Of a stretch of 64,000 nucleotides of DNA, positions 9,119 through 18,659 are shown one piece after another. The position numbers were made by a program, and so were the translations under genes. How positions within the stretch are numbered: the first letter of the stretch is position 1; each line of letters starts with the position of its first letter. The notes below the pieces were generated by a model. It searched no databases and had not been told where the DNA came from. It worked only from the letters and a program-made list of their open reading frames with translations. This DNA comes from Tolypothrix sp. NIES-4075 (GTDB lineage Bacteria; Cyanobacteriota; Cyanobacteriia; Cyanobacteriales; Nostocaceae): positions 61,236 through 125,235 of the forward strand of contig NZ_BDUC01000011.1 in NCBI RefSeq assembly GCF_002218085.1, given 5' to 3'.

Positions 9119-9925
9119 ATGGATCTGCAACTTAGTGGAAAAAGAGTTTTAGTGACCGGGAGTTCTTCTGGTGTCGGGGCGGGAATTGCTAAATCGCTCG
9201 CATGGGAAGGAGCTTCTGTAGTCGTGCATGGTCGTAACAAAGAGCGGCTTGAGAGTGTGGTCAACGAGATCGCCCAGATCGGGGGAAAAGCCGCACAAGT
9301 AGTTGGTGATTTAGGAACAGATGAAGGGGCACAGTCAGTGGTAGAGCAGGCTCTAGCTCAGGTCGGCGGGATTGATATTCTAGTCAATAATGCCGGAGTT
9401 TTTCCCGAAAGCGCCTGGTTAGAAACGCCGTCTGATGACTGGCTCCAGATATACAACCTCAATGTAGTATCTGCTGTACGGATGATCCGTTTGCTAGTTC
9501 CAGCAATGAAGGAACAGGGCTGGGGCCGGATTATCCAGATATCGAGTTCTGCTGCCGTAGAACCCCTAGGAAACCATCCCCATTACACCAGCTCTAAAGC
9601 GGCTATGCTCAACATGACGGTTAGCCTCATTAGGAAAGAGCTGAAGGACACTGGCATTACCGTCAACACGGTCAGCCCAGGCTTAATCATTACCCAGGGG
9701 GTCAAAGAATTATTTCACAACTTGGCAAAGCAGTATGGCTGGGGTGACGATTGGGAGTCGATCGTCAAGGGTGCACAAAAGGACTTTTTCTCAAACCCGA
9801 CTGGACGGTATGGGGTGCCGGAGGATGTTGGTCTTTTGGTTGCATTTCTAGTTAGCCCGCTCGCAGGCTACATCAATGGTGCCAATTACCGCATCGACGG
9901 AGGCAGCACGCCAACCATTAATTAA
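9119..9925 (+). CDS. Short-chain dehydrogenase/reductase (SDR)
   Basis: A classical SDR of 268 residues: cofactor-binding TGSSSGVG at residues 13-20, NNAG at 90-93, catalytic serine region ISSSA near 141-145 and the YxxxK pair at Y156/K160. The arginine in VVHGRN after the second strand suggests NADPH preference. A purine-rich stretch (AGAGAGAAAA) precedes the ATG. It follows the sugar-phosphate cyclase in the same direction and could reduce the cyclic ketone product, but SDR substrates cannot be predicted from sequence. A 3-oxoacyl-ACP reductase-like or sugar dehydrogenase role is equally compatible. Confidence 0.85.
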   Translation: MDLQLSGKRVLVTGSSSGVGAGIAKSLAWEGASVVVHGRNKERLESVVNEIAQIGGKAAQVVGDLGTDEGAQSVVEQALAQVGGIDILVNNAGVFPESAWLETPSDDWLQIYNLNVVSAVRMIRLLVPAMKEQGWGRIIQISSSAAVEPLGNHPHYTSSKAAMLNMTVSLIRKELKDTGITVNTVSPGLIITQGVKELFHNLAKQYGWGDDWESIVKGAQKDFFSNPTGRYGVPEDVGLLVAFLVSPLAGYINGANYRIDGGSTPTIN

Positions 9926-9947
9926 ACCAAAGATTAGGAGTTCTAAG

Positions 9948-9984
9948 GACGGAATACTTGGTCATGAGAACGCGAGGTTCCGTC
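9948..9984 (+). terminator. Terminator-like hairpin after the SDR gene
   Basis: GACGGAA (9948-9954) pairs with TTCCGTC (9978-9984), followed by TTCTTT. It starts 23 bp after the SDR stop. Confidence 0.5.
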
Positions 9985-10370
9985 TTCTTTAAAAGTTAAT
10001 TTCCCTAAATGATTTGTTGATCAAACAAACAAATTAGTATGCTTTTGAACACTTTTCAAATCCGATTGGCACGGCTGATGAATGCAGCAGGCATTGCACC
10101 AATACTTCCTTACACAGCACTAATTTTTGGTTGCAACGCCACTCTAGTCGATACCTTGCCCGTTCATTTTCAGACTTGTTGGCAGCATTAAAGTCTTTCA
10201 ATGCCAATCTCTCCAAAAAATGCTATTACCAGCACTGCGGCACCTTTGCTATAGGAATCCGATTTGATTTTTGAAAAACACTACGAGATAATACTGCAAA
10301 TGTATGTATAATAAAAACAAAAAATTAAAATCTACAGGACGCGATACCTTCGGTAAGCTTCGCTAACGCC
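9985..10370. other. Non-coding stretch, no gene seen
   Basis: I see no convincing gene. Near 10341-10370 is a short dispersed-repeat-like segment (CTTCGGTAAGCTTCGC) that runs into the IS630 transposase remnant. Confidence 0.4.
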
Positions 10371-10520
10371 GAACTGCAAGAATTTATCGCTATAAGTCCA
10401 GAAGCCCGTGAGGTAAGGAAAGCGTTGGCAGTCAAGCTGGTTTATCAAGCCTACTTGTACGAAGAAATTCAGACGATTTTAGATGTGTCACGCTTGTTCG
10501 ATAACTGGCTGGAAGTTAAC
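10371..10520 (+). pseudogene. IS630-type transposase, N-terminal HTH remnant
   Basis: The frame encodes SPEAREVRKALAVKLVYQAY and then LYEEIQTILDVS, the conserved N-terminal helix-turn-helix of cyanobacterial IS630-family transposases. After LDVS the similarity is lost and the frame runs into unrelated sequence. Only about 50 codons remain. It lies between the SDR and the MFS gene. Confidence 0.7.
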
Positions 10521-10534
10521 AAAGAAGGTAAGAA

Positions 10535-11731
10535 ATGTCTATTAATAGAGGGTTACCTCGTCAGCCATCGCAGACGGCTGTGCCAAGAAAAGCTCGGCTT
10601 GCGGTCGCAGCAATGTTCTTCGTTAGTGGTGCTGTATTAAGTAACTGGGTAACATGCATTCCAGAAATCCAACAGAAACTTGGATTGAGTCATGGCGCAC
10701 TCGGAGTCGCGCTGCTAGGTATGCCAGTTGGCTTGTTGTTGGCTACGCCAATAACGGGGTGGTTGATAGCTCGTATGGGCAGCGGTCCAATCACCAAAAT
10801 AGCGGCGCTGGCCTACTGCTTAGCGTTGCCCCTACCAGCATTAGCCCCTAAGCTACTTTTACTGGTGATCGCCTTGGTGGTGTTTGGCGCTATCAGCGGA
10901 GCTATGAGCGTAGCCATAAACGCTCAAGGGCTTGCGGTTGAGCAGCGTTATGTCCGACCGCTTATGTCCTCATTTCACGGTATGTTTAGCGTTGGTGGCC
11001 TAGTGGGTGCAGTAGCAGGCGGTGCGGTGGCCTCTCTGGGGGTGGCTCCCGTTCCACACTTGCTCGGTGCCGCACTCCTGCTGGCAATGGTTGCGATTCT
11101 AGCATCACATCGGCTGTTGCTATCGAGTGCTGTCACCGTTAGTCAGGGACAAGTGTTTGCTCTGCCAAAACGCTCGCTCGTTGGTCTAGGAATAGTAGCA
11201 TTTTGCAGCCTGTTGGGAGAGGGGGCGATGGCTGACTGGAGTGCAGTCTATTTCCGCCAAGTGCTTGAAACTGGACCTGGACTGGCAGCAGGAGGATATG
11301 CAGTGTTCTCGCTAGCTATGGCTTGCGGTCGCTTCACGGGAGACTGGAACACTCAACATTTTGGTTCAGTTAGGATGGTTCGCTTTAGTGGCACTTTAGC
11401 AGCTATCGGGCTGATGTTATCTTTGATAGTTTCCCAGCCAATGGTAGCAATTATCGGCTTTGCCTGCGTCGGTTTCGGCTTGTCTTCAATTGTTCCGCTC
11501 GTGTTTAGTGCAGCTGGACGCACTCCTGGAATAGCCCCTAGCGTCGCTCTAGCAGCGGTGGCAACCACTGGCTACTTTGGATTTCTGTTCGGCCCACCTC
11601 TGATTGGGTTCGCTGCTGAGTTGCTCACCCTTCGTGGGGCCTTGGGCCTTGTCGTCGTCAGTAGCGCAACAATTGCCGTGCTGGCTCAAACTGTCGCCCG
11701 GTCAAGGGAGCCAGAGTTATACGTTGACTAG
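10535..11731 (+). CDS. Major facilitator superfamily transporter
   Basis: The 398-residue protein has about twelve hydrophobic segments and the first-half MFS signature GWLIARMGSG in the loop after helix 2. A GRFTGDW motif lies in the symmetrical loop of the second half. Overall pattern resembles FucP/YbjJ-like or drug/sugar exporters. The predicted start ATG lies about 8 bp after GAAGGTAAG. As the last gene of the cyclase/SDR island it is a plausible exporter of, or resistance determinant for, the product. That role is context-based only. Confidence 0.85.
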   Translation: MSINRGLPRQPSQTAVPRKARLAVAAMFFVSGAVLSNWVTCIPEIQQKLGLSHGALGVALLGMPVGLLLATPITGWLIARMGSGPITKIAALAYCLALPLPALAPKLLLLVIALVVFGAISGAMSVAINAQGLAVEQRYVRPLMSSFHGMFSVGGLVGAVAGGAVASLGVAPVPHLLGAALLLAMVAILASHRLLLSSAVTVSQGQVFALPKRSLVGLGIVAFCSLLGEGAMADWSAVYFRQVLETGPGLAAGGYAVFSLAMACGRFTGDWNTQHFGSVRMVRFSGTLAAIGLMLSLIVSQPMVAIIGFACVGFGLSSIVPLVFSAAGRTPGIAPSVALAAVATTGYFGFLFGPPLIGFAAELLTLRGALGLVVVSSATIAVLAQTVARSREPELYVD

Positions 11732-11783
11732 AAACCCAAGTTGCTAGTTAGATTAGGCAGGTGGAGATAAGTTGGAGATAAAA

Positions 11784-11810
11784 TCCTCTCTTAGTAGAAA
11801 TAGGAGAGGA
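11784..11810 (+). terminator. Inverted repeat after the MFS gene
   Basis: TCCTCTC (11784-11790) pairs with GAGAGGA (11804-11810) about 50 bp after the MFS stop. No T-tract follows, so it is only a weak terminator candidate. Confidence 0.35.
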
Positions 11811-11859
11811 CATACTGGACAAAGTGATTGTAATACCAATTCTTTATAAAGCTGCGCTA

Positions 11860-12890
11860 AATAAAGCTTCAAGAATAAAGTCGCATATTGGTAAGAGAAA
11901 CAATCACCTAGGCGTGTAATATTTTCTAGCACAGAGGCCAGTTTATGACGCAGTTGGGTAAGGGTGTTGCAATTTTCAAGCTTGAAGTTTACTTTTGAGA
12001 AACTCCCAAAACCTCGATTGGCGGGTTTAATTCAGGAGAGTGGGGTGGTTGGAAAATCGGTATAATATTTTCTGGACTTTTCCCGGGTTTTAACTGTATG
12101 AAATGAGCCTTGGTCAAATTGGATAACTGCAACGTCCTCGCCAAGTTCTGCTGACAGTAACTCTAAAAACCTCTGAAAACTGTTTCCCCATCAAGATGTG
12201 AAAACTCGTAGAAAAAAGTGTATCCGCTTAAAGGTTCAACGACACCATACAAGTAAAAATTATCACCTTGCCACTGACTCAAACCGATGGGTTTAACACC
12301 GGGAGCGGTAATTAAACGTCCCGCAATAGTCTTTAATCCCAGGCGGGTTTCGTCTTGACACATATATCTAAGTCGTTGACATAAGTCCAAATTCTTCTTG
12401 CAAGAATTTGAGTGAATCGCGGGAGTTTTTTTTAAAGTGAGACTGACTTTCCTGGTGCTGTTTTCGGCTTTTGGGACGAGGAACTTTTAGTTTGGCACCT
12501 AAACCATAGCGCACAAGCTGATAAACCGTTTTGTAGGCAATCTTTAGTCCCAGTTCGTTGCGCCATTGTTGAATTTGACTGTAGCTGTGAAATCCTTGTG
12601 GTTCGGACAATCGCTGTTTCAACCGTTCCAAGTTTTCTCCACTAACTATAGATTCTTTACCAGGTGCATGTTTCACACATAGCAACCCACTTCGTCCCTC
12701 GTCTTTATACCTTCGTAAACCTTCGAGTTACGGTAGCTTCATCCCGTCCTAAACGTTTGGCGATCGCTTGCCGACTTGTGACTTGACCACTTTGAGCGCC
12801 AGTAGAGCATTTGTAATCGCTATGAAGCTACTTGCCGTTGTCGCATATTTAACAGCTTTTTCCAATTCTTCATTCCTAAAACTTTACGAT
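11860..12890 (-). pseudogene. IS630-family transposase, frameshifted and degraded
   Basis: On the minus strand the order is: an N-terminal segment ending TSRQAIAKRLGRDEATVTR, then after a frameshift GLLCVKHAPGKES with a HTH domain (EPQGFHSYSQIQQWRNELGL). The catalytic region follows, with CQDETRLGLKT (first DDE aspartate), LYGVVEPLSGYTFFYEFSHL and, in a further frame, VIQFDQGSFH (second aspartate region). The C-terminus near 11880-11990 (NCNTLTQLRHKLASV) is recognisable. Several frame changes and at least one stop show it is inactive. It separates the metabolic island from the relaxase module. Confidence 0.75.
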
Positions 12891-12994
12891 GATGTTTTCC
12901 CGAATAAAAATACCCAAAAAATTGCTGTTAATTTTGAGTCACTATGTGGAAGGTCGAAAAGAGCTAGTGACTCCCATTCAGCTACTTTGCAGCG

Positions 12995-15325
12995 TCAATC
13001 AATGTCTAAGCCTTGGTCGCCTGTCTGCTTTTTATGAAGCTTTTGAACCTCGGATTTTATATCTTCTCTCTCGTCAGTTAATATCTTGTTCCAGCCTGCC
13101 ATGCCTGGGTTTATTCGTCTAGCCTGGGGTAAAGCAGCAAGTATTTCTTCAGATACTGCATCACCTTCTTCATCCCCTTTCAAACCCACTACGACATTAG
13201 GTAATTTCTCCAGAAATTCTTTAGGAATTGCAGAGACGCTATCGGCTGCCAAGTACAAGGTTGGCGTTTGATTAAAGTCCGGGTCGAGAGCCATTACTGA
13301 AAGCACTTCCACCGGATCGCTGGTAAGAACTGCTCTTTGGATTGGGGTAATGGTTGCTACCCAGAAGCAGCCCGTTGTTGTGTTCAGATCATCAGGGGCA
13401 GTTGTTTCATCGAAGCCAGGGCGAATAGAAGAGAATGTGCTATCATTCAGCACAAATGCCCCGGTCGGTTCACCGTCAAGAGTCCGCCCGACAAATACAG
13501 TTTGACCTTCATCGTCGGCATAGATCCAACCTTTGGCGTGCAAGAGTTCTATTATTTGCTTAGGCAGCTGAAAATCGCCTACCAAATACTCTTGCACCCT
13601 ATGCCAGTTGTTCTCGTTTCGGTCGGGCAGCACTGGGGCTGGGATTTCTGGTGATGCGTCGTTCGTTTGTTGTTCCGGTATTTGGGGCATTTTGTCAGAC
13701 TGTGACGTAGGCATTGGCTCTGCCCTATGAAGAATTTGCTGCTTTGACTGCGATCGCCAACGGACACGCTTTGCTGTAGGCACTTCATCATCTTCAAGTT
13801 GGGTGTCAGATTCTTGGGTTTGTGTTTGGTTCATGGGTTGCCCCAATTGGTCGGGTTTCTGGCGCTGAGTGTCTGGTTTTGTTTGGGAGAGTGCCTGCTG
13901 ATTAAACTCTGATTCTGACAATAGCCTGCTGCGTCGTTCCGCCAGCATCGATGCTTGTTCTTTTAGTGCGTCTGGGTCTGGCAGCTGTTGTGCAACGCTC
14001 GTTGTTGCTCTAGCCTCGTCGGGTCGCTGTTGGTCAGTAAGTTGTTGCTGGTCAAGATTTTGAGCAGCCTCGGATTCCCCTTTGTGTAGCTTTGTTTCAC
14101 GTTGGTCGCCATCCACATCTCCGGGTCGCCGTTGCTGCCCAATAGTCGAGGCGGTTCCTATTGTCACGTCAAAAAGCTCTTGTTCACGCTTGACTTTGCT
14201 GACATTATCGTCTATAATATTTTTCCCAGAAGCTGATGTATTGTCGTCCCCCAAGATAACCGACTGTTGTTGCATAAGACGCGATCGCTTCTTATGCCGC
14301 GTCGTGGCTGTTTGTTGCTGCTGTTTTAGTTGCTCAAGCGATTGATTGACGAGGCTTGCGGGTTGTTGCCGATCGCTGTCCAAGCTGTCTGGCATCGTAG
14401 GGTAAGAGTCAGGCGAGGTGGTGGTTTCGGTACGGGATTTTTTCTCTTCCTCCTCCTGGTGTTTCCGAATCTCGTTTTGATGTGCGAGTTGAGCCTGTTG
14501 TTGCTGCTGTTCCTCGGCTGGGCTACGCAATGTTTGCTCTACAGCTTCTTGCCCTTGTTTCTCGCTGTAGCTAACACCTCTGTATTTCTGCAATCCTTTG
14601 AAAGTGTATGCTTTCCCCAAGTGGGTGCCAGAAAAAGCGACGCCGTTTAGCTGATAGCTAATGCCCATTTCTCCTGTTGGTGTTGGCGACACCCTAACAT
14701 CAATGCCTTGGTCTTTTAGCTGCTTAATCAAATCCGGCATCGTGGGACTATCTTCGGTCAGTTGGTCAATTGTATCTTGCAGTTTCTTTCTGGCGCTGGT
14801 TTCTCCGGTTCGGGAAAAGAGACGGCGTTCTCCCGTGGTTGGGGAGCGGCGTTCTTTTTCAAAGCTTGATGATGCTGGTGTCAGTTCGTACTTCTTCTCC
14901 AGCTCCCTGATTAGTTCCTCAGAACGTTTGTAGTCTTGCCATTCAGAAACAGTGGAGCCACTCAGTCTCAGACGGCTGGCTACAATATGAACATGGTTAT
15001 GTTCGGTATCAGTATGACGTGCCAGGATGTACTGATTGTCGTCAAATCCCATACCTTGCAAATAATTTTCTGCGATCGCGCACCAACTTTCATTGTCCAG
15101 TGTTTCTTCTGCTGGCACACTCAAGGTTGCATGATAAACAACTTTGCGGGTGGGCTTTTTAGGGCGCGTCCTCTCGTGACGCTGTACAGATAACTGAAAT
15201 TCTTGGGATAATTCAGCTGGTGTCTCTCCTACCATATTGCCGCCTATTAGCTCGGCTCCTTCTTTGCCCAGCACGTAGTCCAAGCAACCGTAAAAGTCAG
15301 TTCCCTTGATTTGCTTACCAATCAT
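12995..15325 (-). CDS. Conjugative relaxase (MOB-type) with Q-rich linker and C-terminal DUF3991/Toprim-like domain
   Basis: Relaxases nick oriT and lead the DNA strand during plasmid transfer. The N-terminal ~160 residues carry the relaxase fold: GTDFYGCLDYVLG (residues 8-20, with candidate nucleophile tyrosines 12 and 17) and the metal-binding histidine motif HTDTEHNHVHIV at 104-115. A long Gln/Asp-rich low-complexity linker follows (about 270-545). The last ~200 residues (HRVQEYLVGDFQLPKQIIEL, then WIYADDEGQTVFVGRTLDGE) look like a DUF3991/Toprim-like domain found on plasmid mobilisation proteins. The accessory gene lies 5 bp upstream, forming a two-gene mobilisation operon. No type IV secretion genes are in the window, so the replicon may be mobilisable rather than self-transmissible. 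Confidence 0.85.
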   Translation of the reverse strand: MIGKQIKGTDFYGCLDYVLGKEGAELIGGNMVGETPAELSQEFQLSVQRHERTRPKKPTRKVVYHATLSVPAEETLDNESWCAIAENYLQGMGFDDNQYILARHTDTEHNHVHIVASRLRLSGSTVSEWQDYKRSEELIRELEKKYELTPASSSFEKERRSPTTGERRLFSRTGETSARKKLQDTIDQLTEDSPTMPDLIKQLKDQGIDVRVSPTPTGEMGISYQLNGVAFSGTHLGKAYTFKGLQKYRGVSYSEKQGQEAVEQTLRSPAEEQQQQQAQLAHQNEIRKHQEEEEKKSRTETTTSPDSYPTMPDSLDSDRQQPASLVNQSLEQLKQQQQTATTRHKKRSRLMQQQSVILGDDNTSASGKNIIDDNVSKVKREQELFDVTIGTASTIGQQRRPGDVDGDQRETKLHKGESEAAQNLDQQQLTDQQRPDEARATTSVAQQLPDPDALKEQASMLAERRSRLLSESEFNQQALSQTKPDTQRQKPDQLGQPMNQTQTQESDTQLEDDEVPTAKRVRWRSQSKQQILHRAEPMPTSQSDKMPQIPEQQTNDASPEIPAPVLPDRNENNWHRVQEYLVGDFQLPKQIIELLHAKGWIYADDEGQTVFVGRTLDGEPTGAFVLNDSTFSSIRPGFDETTAPDDLNTTTGCFWVATITPIQRAVLTSDPVEVLSVMALDPDFNQTPTLYLAADSVSAIPKEFLEKLPNVVVGLKGDEEGDAVSEEILAALPQARRINPGMAGWNKILTDEREDIKSEVQKLHKKQTGDQGLDID

Positions 15326-15330
15326 CCTGG

Positions 15331-15747
15331 TTATCTTTTAACTATGTCTGCTGTAATGTCTGCTCTGGGGAGGGAATTGTTTGTTTGGGTCCCGATTCCC
15401 GCTATTTCTTTACGAGTCTGGATCAGCAAGGACTGGAGTTGGTGCAGGAGGTTAAGATCTATAGGGATGTCCTGTTGACAGGACGCTACCGAATCTTGTA
15501 GCGTGGCGGTTAGTTTCTTCAGGTCAGCACCAATGCGTCCTAATTCCCTGTAGGTGTCGATAGAAATGTCTGTGATGATAGGGGGAAGGTGGCGAGATAA
15601 GGCGCATCTTCGTATATATTCGCTTAGGTTGTAACCTGCTTCTTTGGATTTGGCTTTCACTTTTTGATAATCCGAAGCATTGAAGTGGACGGGAATGTTG
15701 CCACTGGTGAGAGGCGATTTGGCATTTTGCTGTGTTTTCTTTGGCAT
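15331..15747 (-). CDS. Relaxosome accessory protein (MobC-like, ribbon-helix-helix)
   Basis: A 138-residue basic protein. IPVHFNASDYQKVKAKSKEA followed by GYNLSEYIRRCAL is the ribbon-helix-helix pattern of MobC/relaxosome proteins. The C-terminal half has IGADLKKLTATL and LLIQTRKEIAGIG helices. It stops 5 bp before the relaxase ATG, so the two are probably cotranscribed, and it likely binds oriT to help load the relaxase. An oriT is expected upstream (15748-16050), but I could not identify a convincing nick site. Confidence 0.8.
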   Translation of the reverse strand: MPKKTQQNAKSPLTSGNIPVHFNASDYQKVKAKSKEAGYNLSEYIRRCALSRHLPPIITDISIDTYRELGRIGADLKKLTATLQDSVASCQQDIPIDLNLLHQLQSLLIQTRKEIAGIGTQTNNSLPRADITADIVKR

Positions 15748-16050
15748 TGTTAAGGTTTTTAAGTTATGAGAATAAAAGGGTTTTTAACAGATGAATAGCG
15801 CAGGTGTGCTGTGGCGGCTCTTGAAGAAAGCAAATGAGTCGTGTTGATGTCAGCTCACTTGAAAATAGGGAGTAGGGAATGGGGAGTGGGCGAAGAGGTA
15901 ATTTTCATGGCAAGGTTTGTGAGATTTTCTCATGATTGACTGATTTGAAAATACTACTTCGACAAATATCAATGTAGATACCCAATGCCCAATGCTCATT
16001 TTCATGCATTATTGGTGTACAGTTCATAATGGCTACTTGTAATCGCTTTT
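15748..16050. other. Intergenic region upstream of the mobilisation operon
   Basis: No gene is visible. By position it should contain the promoter of the mobilisation operon and is the most likely place for an oriT, but no conserved nick sequence or strong inverted repeat could be recognised. Confidence 0.35.
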
Positions 16051-16578
16051 TTAATCTACCGAGGTGCTATCAAAGATATGCCCGCATCGATAGCACCGGG
16101 CTTGACGCTCCCACTTAGTTAGGGCAGGCAAATAGACCTCTTTTTTGTAGCGAGCATTGACCTGATTTCTTCTCCAAAGCAAAAAGCAAGTAGCGGCAAC
16201 CAGAATAATAATCAGTGGTACTGCTGCTAGGCTAAGAATTTGCACCCAAGCTTCTAGAGGAGAAAAGCCAATCGCCATTGTGAACATTGACCAAATTGCT
16301 TTTATTAAAATCCCCACGATCGCAACAGCGATGATAAGCGCCCACTGCTCGTAAACTTTCCCGACATTTTTAGGTAAAGGAGGAGCCACTCGTTGGGCTA
16401 GTCGTGTTTCTATTCGACCTCTACTGCTAAAGTTGCCAAATTCGCTGCTAATTCCGTGTTTGCCAAAATGGATACCTTTGTAACTTCCGGTAGCTTGGGT
16501 ATCGGCAATTTCCTCTTCATAAATAGCTTTAAGCTTACGAGTCTTCGTGCTGTTGCATTGGGGGCATTTTATTTTCAT
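16051..16578 (-). CDS. Membrane protein with terminal zinc ribbons
   Basis: 175 residues. CPQCNSTKTRKLK at the N-terminus and CYRCGHIF at the C-terminus together make a split four-cysteine zinc ribbon. Two hydrophobic segments lie between (ALIIAVAIVGILIKAIW, and ILSLAAVPLIIILVAATCFL). I do not recognise a named family; similar zinc-ribbon/two-TM proteins are common hypotheticals in cyanobacterial plasmids. No function is assigned. Confidence 0.6.
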   Translation of the reverse strand: MKIKCPQCNSTKTRKLKAIYEEEIADTQATGSYKGIHFGKHGISSEFGNFSSRGRIETRLAQRVAPPLPKNVGKVYEQWALIIAVAIVGILIKAIWSMFTMAIGFSPLEAWVQILSLAAVPLIIILVAATCFLLWRRNQVNARYKKEVYLPALTKWERQARCYRCGHIFDSTSVD

Positions 16579-17509
16579 AGCTCAAGATTGAGTTTTTTTA
16601 TTTCTAGCTTTGATACGCATAGCTGAGTCCCAAGGGGTCCCGTAAGGGATACGCTTGCCGCTGCTGTAGCTAAGGATGATTTTTCGTTTCTCCTAAGGAG
16701 CGCAAAGCTTTTCTGAGGTATAAGGAAGCTGGAAAACGCGAGGAAAGCCAAGTCAGTTGGGTTGGATTTCTCCCTTGTCTTCGCTTGTCAGTCCATGTGG
16801 AAAGTGGAGGTGCGATCGCTCTTTTATGCGGATCTTGCACCTGGAGTCTCGCTCTAGCCCAGTCTTTTTGAACGAACTCGTCGCGGAAGACTGTGGGTGA
16901 TGCGGGCGATCGCTCTTACAAAGTGCCGCGAACAAATATTCATAATTTTCTGGTAGTGCCGTGGTCGCCATTCTTCGTAAAGGTAAATATTGATCTAGTC
17001 TCCATAGAGCGAAGTGTGAGTTGAACTTTTGGTGCTTAGTGTTAGCTTATTCCAGTTGAGTGTTCTTCATCTTCCCACTGGGGAAATAATGTCACGAAAA
17101 AATTTGTAAAAATCTGATTTCCGACAATGCGAAACTAAGGCGTAATTAATGCGTATCTAATTAGTAAATAAGGCGAACTAACCATTATTTATGTTTTATA
17201 AACCTCCTAAATACGTTGAAAACTATATAAATAAAATATGGCTTGCTCAAATGGAAAAACACGAATAATCTGCTCAATTAGTCTGTCTTTAGGCACAGAA
17301 CTAACTTCTATCTTTTGTCTGAATTCAGAAGTAATTAAAATGAGTTAAGAAGATAAGAGAAGAACAAGCAAGCAATTTTAGGACTCGGAGAATTGTTAAG
17401 GCTAAATTTTGTGTCTTTTTAAATCTTCTATTTGCCTAAAAAATGCAGAGATTCTCTAAGCACAAGCTTGTAAATTGCGTCAAATGTCTTATAAAATCTT
17501 GGAAAATTA
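16579..17509. other. Long non-coding region upstream of the segregation operon
   Basis: About 930 bp with no convincing gene on either strand. The part after 17090 is AT-rich and immediately precedes parM, so it probably holds the operon promoter and possibly the centromere-like parC site. I did not find iterons that I can define with confidence. Confidence 0.4.
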
Positions 17510-18646
17510 ATGAGTACGAATACTCAGCAGAAAAAAGTAGCACTGCTGACTCTGGCTTTGGATTTTGGAGGCTCCGCTACCAAAATTGTTTACGCCACGT
17601 CTTTAGATCACAAAGCGCGGTTGCTGTGCATGGAACCGGAGGTAGCAGTTTTAGCTCGTGAATCTATCTTGGAGTACGAGGGGGGTAAATTAGGATCTTC
17701 AGATCCAGAGAATGTAGCTTGGGTAGCGGTAGGTGAGCAATATAGAGCCGTAGGGTATCTGGCTCAATCTCGCTTTTATGCCAACGCAGGTTTATCGGAA
17801 TTAAAGTACGAGCGAGCTATCTACAAAACCCTAGCAGCGATTTGGGTGATTAAAGAGAAGCTTAAGCTGAGTTCGCGATTAGGAGTAGCGATCGCAGTTT
17901 TATTGCCCCCCGGAGAGTACGAAGATAGGGAGCGTTTTGAAAAGATGCTGCGATCGTCGCTGGCTGGATATCAGACTCCCACAGGACGGATGAGTGTGTC
18001 GCTAAAAGCCTTCAACTGCAAGCCAGAAGGGGGTGGAATTTATCTGGTGCATCGCAAGAAAGTCGGAGAAGTTCTCAAAACTAGGGTTTGTGCCATAGCG
18101 ATGATTGGCTATCGCAATGCTAGTGTTCTAGTTTCCCATCGCGGGGTCATAGGTGAGGGGAAAACTTCTGACCTGGGCTTTATTCGGATGCTAGAGAAAG
18201 TGATGAGCAAGACTTCCGGGCTAAACCCCAAGCGTCTGACCCCAGCAATTGTGGAAGCAGGTGACGAGGTTAGATCAGCAGCGTTGTTGCGTTTACCCAG
18301 AAGCACGACCAGAGAGTTACGAGCAGCTGATGTTCAACAAATTGTGGCTGCTATTAAATCAGCTCGTCCTGAATACGCCAAAATTCTCATCAGTTGGTTA
18401 GATGAAACCCTCCCTTTGGATGTGGAAGAAATTGTTTTTTGCGGGGGTACAGCCGATTACTTAAGAAAGGAACTTAACGAACATTATGACAGGATTCCTT
18501 TATTTTGGAATGCTGAATTGGTTATTCCCAAAACCCTAGACACTTTTGGGTTGGGGAATCGACTGGCTGATGTGTATGGAATGTTTTTGTACTTCTCTAA
18601 TTTAGTTAACACGTTGTCCGATAGAGATGAAGAGGGAGCGGCATAA
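17510..18646 (+). CDS. parM: ParM/StbA-like actin-family plasmid segregation ATPase
   Basis: A 378-residue protein with the actin/Hsp70-fold phosphate-1 motif LALDFGGSATK (residues 16-25), a phosphate-2-like region around IAMIGYRNASV and the adenosine motif IVFCGGTADYLRKEL near 309-321. The layout matches ParM/StbA proteins of type II plasmid partition, which polymerise to push plasmid copies apart. A small basic gene follows 13 bp downstream and a ParA-like ATPase after that, consistent with a partition operon. The ATG start is in a short AT-rich context without a strong Shine-Dalgarno. Confidence 0.75.
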   Translation: MSTNTQQKKVALLTLALDFGGSATKIVYATSLDHKARLLCMEPEVAVLARESILEYEGGKLGSSDPENVAWVAVGEQYRAVGYLAQSRFYANAGLSELKYERAIYKTLAAIWVIKEKLKLSSRLGVAIAVLLPPGEYEDRERFEKMLRSSLAGYQTPTGRMSVSLKAFNCKPEGGGIYLVHRKKVGEVLKTRVCAIAMIGYRNASVLVSHRGVIGEGKTSDLGFIRMLEKVMSKTSGLNPKRLTPAIVEAGDEVRSAALLRLPRSTTRELRAADVQQIVAAIKSARPEYAKILISWLDETLPLDVEEIVFCGGTADYLRKELNEHYDRIPLFWNAELVIPKTLDTFGLGNRLADVYGMFLYFSNLVNTLSDRDEEGAA

Positions 18647-18659
18647 AAGGTAAAAAATT

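Noticed and set aside
10034..10216. Minus-strand 60-codon frame between the SDR and MFS genes
   Set aside because: No homology, no ribosome-binding site, and it lies in a stretch otherwise made of insertion-sequence debris.
16753..16971. Minus-strand 72-codon frame in the region before parM
   Set aside because: Low-complexity, no recognisable domain, contains dispersed GCGATCGC repeats; treated as non-coding.
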